A DNA stretch of 10,229 nucleotides, taken from NCBI GenBank assembly GCA_019313765.1, contig JAFDAP010000033.1, positions 1 through 10,229 of the forward strand, read 5' to 3'. The DNA is from Deltaproteobacteria bacterium (GTDB taxonomy: Bacteria > Desulfobacterota > DSM-4660 > Desulfatiglandales > Desulfatiglandaceae). Positions 6,506 through 10,229 of this stretch are shown here, one piece after another. Position numbers and translations under genes: made by a program. Positions within the stretch are counted from its first letter, which is position 1; the number at the start of each line of letters is the position of its first letter. The notes below the pieces were generated by a model. That model was not told where the DNA came from. It searched no databases and saw only the letters and a list, made by a program, of their open reading frames with translations.

Positions 6506-7609
6506 TTACTCCGCCTCTTCCATCAATTCATTGACAAACTGGGATATGTTGTAAATCTTGAATTTCTGTTTGCGCAATTTGGCGTTGGAAAGGTTGTGCA
6601 TACAGGAATTGCACTCTGTAAGCACCACTTCCGCATTGATTTCCTCAGCCTCCTCCAATCTGCGCCGGGCCATGGCTATTGAATTCTTGGCATAGGCGCC
6701 CCTCACTCCGCCGCCTGCCCCGCAACACAGGGAATCGGCATGGTTGTGGCGCATCTCCACAAAGTCCGGGGCAATCTTCCGTATGATCTCTCGTGGTTCC
6801 TCGTAGATTCCGCAGTGCCTTCCGAGGTCACAGGGATCATGATACGTGACCTTTTTGTCGGTCTTCACAGCGAAATCAAAGTCCTTCAGAAACTGGCTGA
6901 TGTGGATGACCTTGATTCCCTTTTCCTTGAGTTCGTCATACTGGGGCTTGTTGTTAAATGTGCGCGAACAGTAAGGGCATCCCGTGATGACCGTGCCGGC
7001 GCCTGTTGCCAGGATACGATCGATATTCTTTCGGACCAGGTCTTTATTGATTTCATAACCCACATCTTCCAGCACACCACTGCAACAGACCTCGTCAATA
7101 AGCGTGTAGTCAATCTTTAGGCGGTCCAAAAGGCCCAGTGTCTCCAATGTGGGTTCATCCTCGCGAAAGGAACCAACACATCCGATAAAATAAACATATT
7201 CAGCCTTTTTGTTTCGTTCCCTTTCAAAGTCCTCGGGCTCGTCCTCGGCATAGATGTTTGTGTGTTTCTTGAGCACTTCGTTCATGCCTTTAAAAACCGG
7301 GTGGCAGGAACCTATATTGACCATGTCCTTTCGAGCCTGCTTGATGATCTCGGGCACGTTTACGCCCGAAGGGCAGTTTTCAAAACAACTGGCGCAGGTT
7401 GTGCACTGAAACAGGGTCTCGATCAGTTCATCATTCAACTCGGTATTCCCGTCCATTACTTCTTTTAGGAGCAGCATTTTGCCCCTGGCATTATAGGAGG
7501 GACGAAGGGTTGATCCAAAGACAGGACAGACCGCCTGGCAAAACCCGCACCGCGAGCATTTTAGCACCTGATCACGAAATTTTTTTTCAAATTCGTATTT
7601 GGTTTCCAT
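6506..7609 (-). CDS. GlcF-like iron-sulfur protein with two CCG domains
   Basis: Iron-sulfur electron-transfer partner of the preceding GlcD-like flavoprotein, 367 aa. The N-terminal ferredoxin domain has C18, C21, C24, C28-P and C69, C72, C75, C79-P, both complete 4Fe-4S motifs. The CCG domains are: first C144, C175-C176, C211-x2-C214, where the usual CCG reads CCSG; second C260 (YHDPCDLGR), C295-C296-G, C333-x2-C336. It is homologous to the glcF at 3868-5013 and to HdrD-like proteins, but clearly diverged from the former. The ATG at 7609 is preferred: GAGG lies 6 nt before it, and only 1 nt separates it from the stop of the upstream gene. A TTG at 7621 would overlap that gene and lacks a better site. 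The tight spacing implies translational coupling. The electron acceptor is unknown. Confidence 0.87.
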   Translation of the reverse strand: METKYEFEKKFRDQVLKCSRCGFCQAVCPVFGSTLRPSYNARGKMLLLKEVMDGNTELNDELIETLFQCTTCASCFENCPSGVNVPEIIKQARKDMVNIGSCHPVFKGMNEVLKKHTNIYAEDEPEDFERERNKKAEYVYFIGCVGSFREDEPTLETLGLLDRLKIDYTLIDEVCCSGVLEDVGYEINKDLVRKNIDRILATGAGTVITGCPYCSRTFNNKPQYDELKEKGIKVIHISQFLKDFDFAVKTDKKVTYHDPCDLGRHCGIYEEPREIIRKIAPDFVEMRHNHADSLCCGAGGGVRGAYAKNSIAMARRRLEEAEEINAEVVLTECNSCMHNLSNAKLRKQKFKIYNISQFVNELMEEAE

Positions 7610-7610
7610 T

Positions 7611-8990
7611 TTATACCTCAAGCGCCATCTTGCCCGGATTGAGAATATTGTTCGGGTCGAATGTTTTCTTGATGCTGCGCATCATATCCATTGCCACTGG
7701 ATCGTGCTCTAAGGTCATAAAGGGCGCCTTGGAAATCCCGATGCCGTGTTCTCCTGTAAGGGTTCCCCCTAAATCAATGGCCAATTGAAAAAGATCTGCG
7801 CTTGCCGCTTCCATCCGTTTTACCTGGTCCGGGTCATACCCGTCGTATAGGATCTGGGGATGAAGGTTCCCGTCACCGGCGTGACCAAACGTGGCGATCT
7901 GTATATCGTGCTTTTTTGAAATGGCCTCAATACCCTTTAGCAGATCGGTAATATTGGACATGGGAACGGTCACGTCTTCGAGCACAAAATGGGTCATGAC
8001 CCTGGCAAGGACTGCATATGCGCTCTTTCTGGCCGTCCAGAGTTCCTCTGCCTCTTCTTTGGTCTTTGCCTCTTTGATCTCTTTTGCGTTATTCTTTTTA
8101 AAGACCTCTATGACCTTCTTCATCTGGAAATCGGTCTCTTCCTGTGTATAGCCGTCGGTCTCCACTAAGATCAAGGCATCCACTTCCGGGAGATTGAGGT
8201 CCGTATTCTGGTTGATGGCTAAGATGGTCTCCCTTCCCAGGATCTCCAGCGCGCTTGGAATAATGCCGCTCTGCATGGTCTCACTGAGGGCCCGGCCCGT
8301 GTCTTCCAGGTTGCCGAAAGTCGCTAAGGCCGTGCTGGTCTCAGTCGGTTTGGGGCTTATTTTGAGGGTAATCTCAGTGACTACCCCAAGGGTGCCCTCC
8401 GAGCCCACGAACAGCCTGGTCATGTCATAGCCGGACACGCTTTTCATGGTCTTGGATCCGGTTCTCATGATCCTGCCGTCCGGCAACACCACCTGGAGAC
8501 CCAGGACATAATCCCTGGTCGTGCCGTACTTGGCCCCCTTGAGCCCGCCGGCATTGGTGGCCACATTCCCTCCCAATGTGCAGACCTTGCCGCTTGCAGG
8601 GTCCGGAGGGAAGAAAAACCCGTGCGGCACAAGTGCCCGTTCAAGATCGTCATACACAACGCCGGCCTGTACAATGGCCAGGCGGTCTTCGATACTGATC
8701 TTCACGATCTTATTCATATGGTTCAGGTCTAAGACAATGCCGCCTTTAACCGGAACGGCCATGCCCGAGAGACCTGTTCCCGCGCCCCTCGGTATAACCG
8801 GAATGCGTTCCCGGTTGGCCAATTTGAGAATCTCCGATACCTGTTCCGGCGTCTCGGCCCACACTGCGCACGTTGGTCTGTGGCTGTGCTCCGAGGCGTC
8901 GTAAGAATAGGACACCAGGTCGATCAGGCTGTCTGTGAAGTTCTCTTGGCCGACAATATCGATAATGTCCTGTTTTGTTTTTTCATCCAT
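7611..8990 (-). CDS. GlcD-like FAD-linked 2-hydroxyacid dehydrogenase
   Basis: Flavoprotein of the GlcD/D-lactate dehydrogenase family, 459 aa. FAD-binding domain: PRGAGTGLSG (67-76), PPDPASGKVCTLGGNVATNAGG (128-149), VSGYDMTRLFVGSEGTLG (185-202). FAD-oxidase_C domain with a complete metal triad: HAGDGNLH (H370, H377) and GEHG (E414); end FDPNNILNPGKM. The region before the triad reads LEDVTVP rather than the CCDGTVP of the first GlcD, so it belongs to a different branch, nearer to lactate or general 2-hydroxyacid dehydrogenases. The start is ATG at 8990, with GGAG 6 nt upstream; a TTG at 9002 overlaps this site. It is followed directly by the GlcF-like partner, without a GlcE gene, and preceded by the SDR gene 30 nt upstream. 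Substrate candidates are D-lactate, glycolate, 2-hydroxyglutarate and other 2-hydroxyacids; the sequence does not decide. Confidence 0.88.
   Translation of the reverse strand: MDEKTKQDIIDIVGQENFTDSLIDLVSYSYDASEHSHRPTCAVWAETPEQVSEILKLANRERIPVIPRGAGTGLSGMAVPVKGGIVLDLNHMNKIVKISIEDRLAIVQAGVVYDDLERALVPHGFFFPPDPASGKVCTLGGNVATNAGGLKGAKYGTTRDYVLGLQVVLPDGRIMRTGSKTMKSVSGYDMTRLFVGSEGTLGVVTEITLKISPKPTETSTALATFGNLEDTGRALSETMQSGIIPSALEILGRETILAINQNTDLNLPEVDALILVETDGYTQEETDFQMKKVIEVFKKNNAKEIKEAKTKEEAEELWTARKSAYAVLARVMTHFVLEDVTVPMSNITDLLKGIEAISKKHDIQIATFGHAGDGNLHPQILYDGYDPDQVKRMEAASADLFQLAIDLGGTLTGEHGIGISKAPFMTLEHDPVAMDMMRSIKKTFDPNNILNPGKMALEV
7616..7619 (-). promoter_or_regulatory. Ribosome binding site of the second glcF-like gene
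   Basis: GAGG, inside the last codons of the upstream flavoprotein gene, lies 6 nt before the ATG at 7609 and decides for that start. Its placement suggests translational coupling. Confidence 0.6.
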
Positions 8991-8996
8991 TGTTTG

Positions 8997-9000
8997 CTCC
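8997..9000 (-). promoter_or_regulatory. Ribosome binding site of the second glcD-like gene
   Basis: GGAG, 6 nt before the ATG at 8990, within the 30-nt gap after the SDR gene. It rules against the TTG at 9002, which would place the site inside the coding region. Confidence 0.6.
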
Positions 9001-9020
9001 AAAACATATAATCAGGCCTA

Positions 9021-9878
9021 TTATCCCGCCTTTTTTTCCGCATAGGTCTTAATCATTCCTCCGTCAAACAGGAGGTCCCCGCCTATGAGATATTTTGCAA
9101 AGCGGGAAAACCCAAAGAGAAAGAGGTTGCCTACCTCAATGGGAGACATCATCTCTTTGACTCGAGAACTGCCCATCATGACATCACTAACTACTTGCTC
9201 GGGGGTGATGCCGCGCTGTTCGGCCTGGGCAGGGATCTGTTTTAGTGCCAGGGCCGTCTTTACAAAGCCGGTGCTGACAGTAAAGGAGCGGATCTTTCCT
9301 TCCCCTTCCGCGGAAATGGACTGGGTCAGGGCGCGCAATCCGAATTTAGTTATATTGTATACAGGTTTGTTCAGGGTACAGATATGGGCGTGTATAGAGG
9401 CCATATTCCCTATGGCCCCGGTTCCGCCACTGCTCTTTTTCATGTGTGGAAAGGTCAGTTTTGACAGATAAAACGGGGCCCTCAGCATGAGTCTCTGCAT
9501 GTAATCGTATTTTTCCATTGGAAAGTTTTCTATCGAGTCGATATGCTGGATCCCGGCGATATTGGCTAAATACTTGATTGTGCCAAGTTTGGCCGCCTCT
9601 GATACTGCATTTTCCATGTCTTCGTCCACAGTAAGATCCGTCTTGATAAAGACCATTCGACCGCCCATTTTTTTGGCCAGTTCTTCGGTCTTTTTCCCTT
9701 CTTCCTCATTGAAATCCAGACCCGCAACCGTAAGGCTGTTTGCTGCCGCTGCGATGGCCGTGGCCCTTCCGATCCCTCCGCTGGCCCCGCTGACAATACA
9801 CACGTTGCCGGGATTGAAGTTCTTATCCTGAAGAATCAGGATCTCATCTCGCTTTATTTCCGGCTCATTTATGTCCAT
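9021..9878 (-). CDS. SDR dehydrogenase, 3-hydroxybutyrate dehydrogenase-like
   Basis: Classical short-chain dehydrogenase/reductase, 285 aa, a little longer than the usual 250-260 because of a leader of about 25 residues before the Rossmann fold. Seen: cofactor motif GASGGIG (31-37); D55 at the end of the second strand (AGLDF), which favours NAD over NADP; NIAG (106-109); catalytic S161 (MASIHAH), Y174 and K178 (YNITK). The stretch KQIPAQAEQRGITPEQVVSDVMM (213-235) strongly recalls the substrate-loop region of bacterial D-3-hydroxybutyrate dehydrogenase (BdhA), so a short 3-hydroxyacid substrate is likely. The C terminus LIGGDLLFDGGM is the standard SDR end. AGGAGG lies 5 nt before the ATG at 9878. 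It is the first gene of the minus-strand operon with the GlcD-like and GlcF-like genes. The exact substrate is not certain; many SDRs with this motif are only loosely assigned. Confidence 0.85.
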   Translation of the reverse strand: MDINEPEIKRDEILILQDKNFNPGNVCIVSGASGGIGRATAIAAAANSLTVAGLDFNEEEGKKTEELAKKMGGRMVFIKTDLTVDEDMENAVSEAAKLGTIKYLANIAGIQHIDSIENFPMEKYDYMQRLMLRAPFYLSKLTFPHMKKSSGGTGAIGNMASIHAHICTLNKPVYNITKFGLRALTQSISAEGEGKIRSFTVSTGFVKTALALKQIPAQAEQRGITPEQVVSDVMMGSSRVKEMMSPIEVGNLFLFGFSRFAKYLIGGDLLFDGGMIKTYAEKKAG

Positions 9879-9976
9879 TTTATCCTCCTTTTTTGTTGTC
9901 AGCTTGGATATTAGCGATTATCAGGTGGTCAGGCAAGCATGATATTGGTACACTGAGAGCCTTTTTGTATGAGGGT

Positions 9977-10005
9977 AGGATAGGGAAATGTTAGTTGTGT
10001 GTCAA
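9977..10005 (-). promoter_or_regulatory. Sigma-70-like promoter of the SDR-glcD-glcF operon
   Basis: On the minus strand, a perfect TTGACA (10005-10000), a 17-nt spacer, and TATCCT (9982-9977; 4 of 6 to TATAAT). Transcription would start near 9970, leaving a leader of about 90 nt before the SDR start. Confidence 0.65.
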
Positions 10006-10132
10006 TGTAGAAGATATCACAAGATCGGGCTGTTGGGCATTAATTCATTGTTATTAGCGTTGCGGGGTACGAAGAAGAATCAAAGGTTCACGCCTTGGGA
10101 GAGTTTGACTGATATGCACTCTTGACACACAA
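9995..10132. repeat. 11-bp inverted repeat over the two -35 boxes
   Basis: TTGTGTGTCAA at 9995-10005 and its exact reverse complement TTGACACACAA at 10122-10132 are 116 bp apart. Each includes the -35 hexamer of its promoter plus five more shared bases. Further out, each is preceded (in its own direction) by TGATAT, with 8 nt (minus, 10019-10014) or 6 nt (plus, 10110-10115) between. Candidate operator for one regulator; that role is inference. Confidence 0.5.
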
Positions 10133-10150
10133 GCCTCCTTTTTCTATTCT
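10122..10150 (+). promoter_or_regulatory. Sigma-70-like promoter of the downstream divergent gene
   Basis: A perfect TTGACA (10122-10127), a 17-nt spacer, and TATTCT (10145-10150; 4 of 6 to TATAAT). Transcription would start near 10157, about 27 nt before the ATG at 10184. Confidence 0.65.
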
Positions 10151-10183
10151 CTGTTCAGTGATTGAAAGGAAAGAATAAAGCTT

Positions 10184-10229
10184 ATGAAATCCACATCATA
10201 CAATTTGACCATGTCTGCATTGTACAACG
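10184..10229 (+). CDS. Start of an unidentified gene, cut by the window end
   Basis: An ATG at 10184 opens a frame that stays open to the end (15 codons, MKSTSYNLTMSALYN). A purine-rich GAAAGGA lies at 10164-10170, 13 nt upstream, which is farther than usual. A good promoter is just upstream at 10122-10150, and this is the main reason to call it. The protein is too short to assign; its divergent arrangement with a catabolic operon would fit either a regulator or another operon under the same control. The start could instead be the in-frame ATG ten codons in. Confidence 0.45.
   Translation, partial: MKSTSYNLTMSALYN

Larger units (their letters stand above)
9879..10183. other. Divergent intergenic regulatory region
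   Basis: This 305-nt gene-free stretch lies between the SDR gene (minus) and a gene beginning at 10184 (plus). It is AT-richer than the genes around it. It holds two facing-away promoters, at 9977-10005 (minus) and 10122-10150 (plus), whose -35 regions share an exact 11-bp sequence. The 116 bp between the two boxes contain no open frame I would support and are the likely place for a regulator to act. The minus-strand leader is about 90 nt; no known riboswitch was recognised in it. Confidence 0.6.

Noticed and set aside
6308..6682. Open frame on the plus strand of 124 codons running through the palindrome
   Set aside because: Its first half is translated from the octamer repeats and the rest is antisense to the second glcF-like gene; there is no ribosome binding site and the peptide has no family resemblance.
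970..9002. Electron-bifurcating lactate dehydrogenase (GlcD-type subunit with EtfAB)
   Set aside because: No EtfA or EtfB gene is in the window; both flavoproteins are followed by GlcF-type iron-sulfur subunits instead.
9907..9922. Imperfect 16-bp palindrome in the leader of the SDR operon
   Set aside because: Only 6 of 8 base pairs match and it is AT-rich; this level is expected by chance in such a stretch, so I do not call an operator.

Overview
This 10.2-kb window is bacterial, gene-dense and almost entirely chromosomal-metabolic in character. Gene content (lipoyl synthase, two sets of GlcD/GlcF-type flavin and iron-sulfur dehydrogenase subunits with CCG domains, a class V aminotransferase) and the protein style suggest a strictly or mostly anaerobic organism, most plausibly a sulfate-reducing or syntrophic member of the Desulfobacterota. 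That placement is inference from gene content only. No mobile element gene, tRNA, rRNA or CRISPR array was seen.

Layout. The plus strand (1-5013) carries lipA, then after 80 nt a tight three-gene operon glcD-glcE-glcF (970-5013), which has the subunit set of the classical membrane-associated glycolate oxidase/dehydrogenase. Convergent to it on the minus strand is an alanine/serine-glyoxylate aminotransferase (6242-5061). Upstream of that is a 263-nt gap holding an unusual palindrome built of 8-bp repeats. Further upstream on the minus strand is a second operon (9878-6506): a 3-hydroxybutyrate-dehydrogenase-like SDR, a second GlcD-like flavoprotein and a second GlcF-like iron-sulfur protein, but no GlcE. 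The last ~300 nt is a divergent promoter region. It holds a strong sigma-70-like promoter for the minus operon and another for a gene starting at 10184 that runs off the window. Both promoters carry the same 11-bp box, TTGACACACAA, at the -35 position.

How the genes may work together. GlcDEF would oxidise glycolate (or a similar 2-hydroxyacid) to glyoxylate, passing electrons through FAD and 4Fe-4S clusters to a quinone or another carrier. The aminotransferase would convert glyoxylate to glycine. LipA could supply the lipoyl cofactor of the glycine cleavage H protein or of a 2-oxoacid dehydrogenase. This gives a plausible glycolate-glyoxylate-glycine module, but no substrate can be proven from sequence. 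The second operon looks like a two-subunit 2-hydroxyacid dehydrogenase co-expressed with an NAD-dependent short-chain hydroxyacid dehydrogenase; its substrate is unknown.

No clearly new system is evident. The points most worth a second look are the shared box in the divergent promoters, the octamer-repeat palindrome, the GlcE-less operon with the SDR, and an enlarged GlcE that contains an apparent internal duplication.
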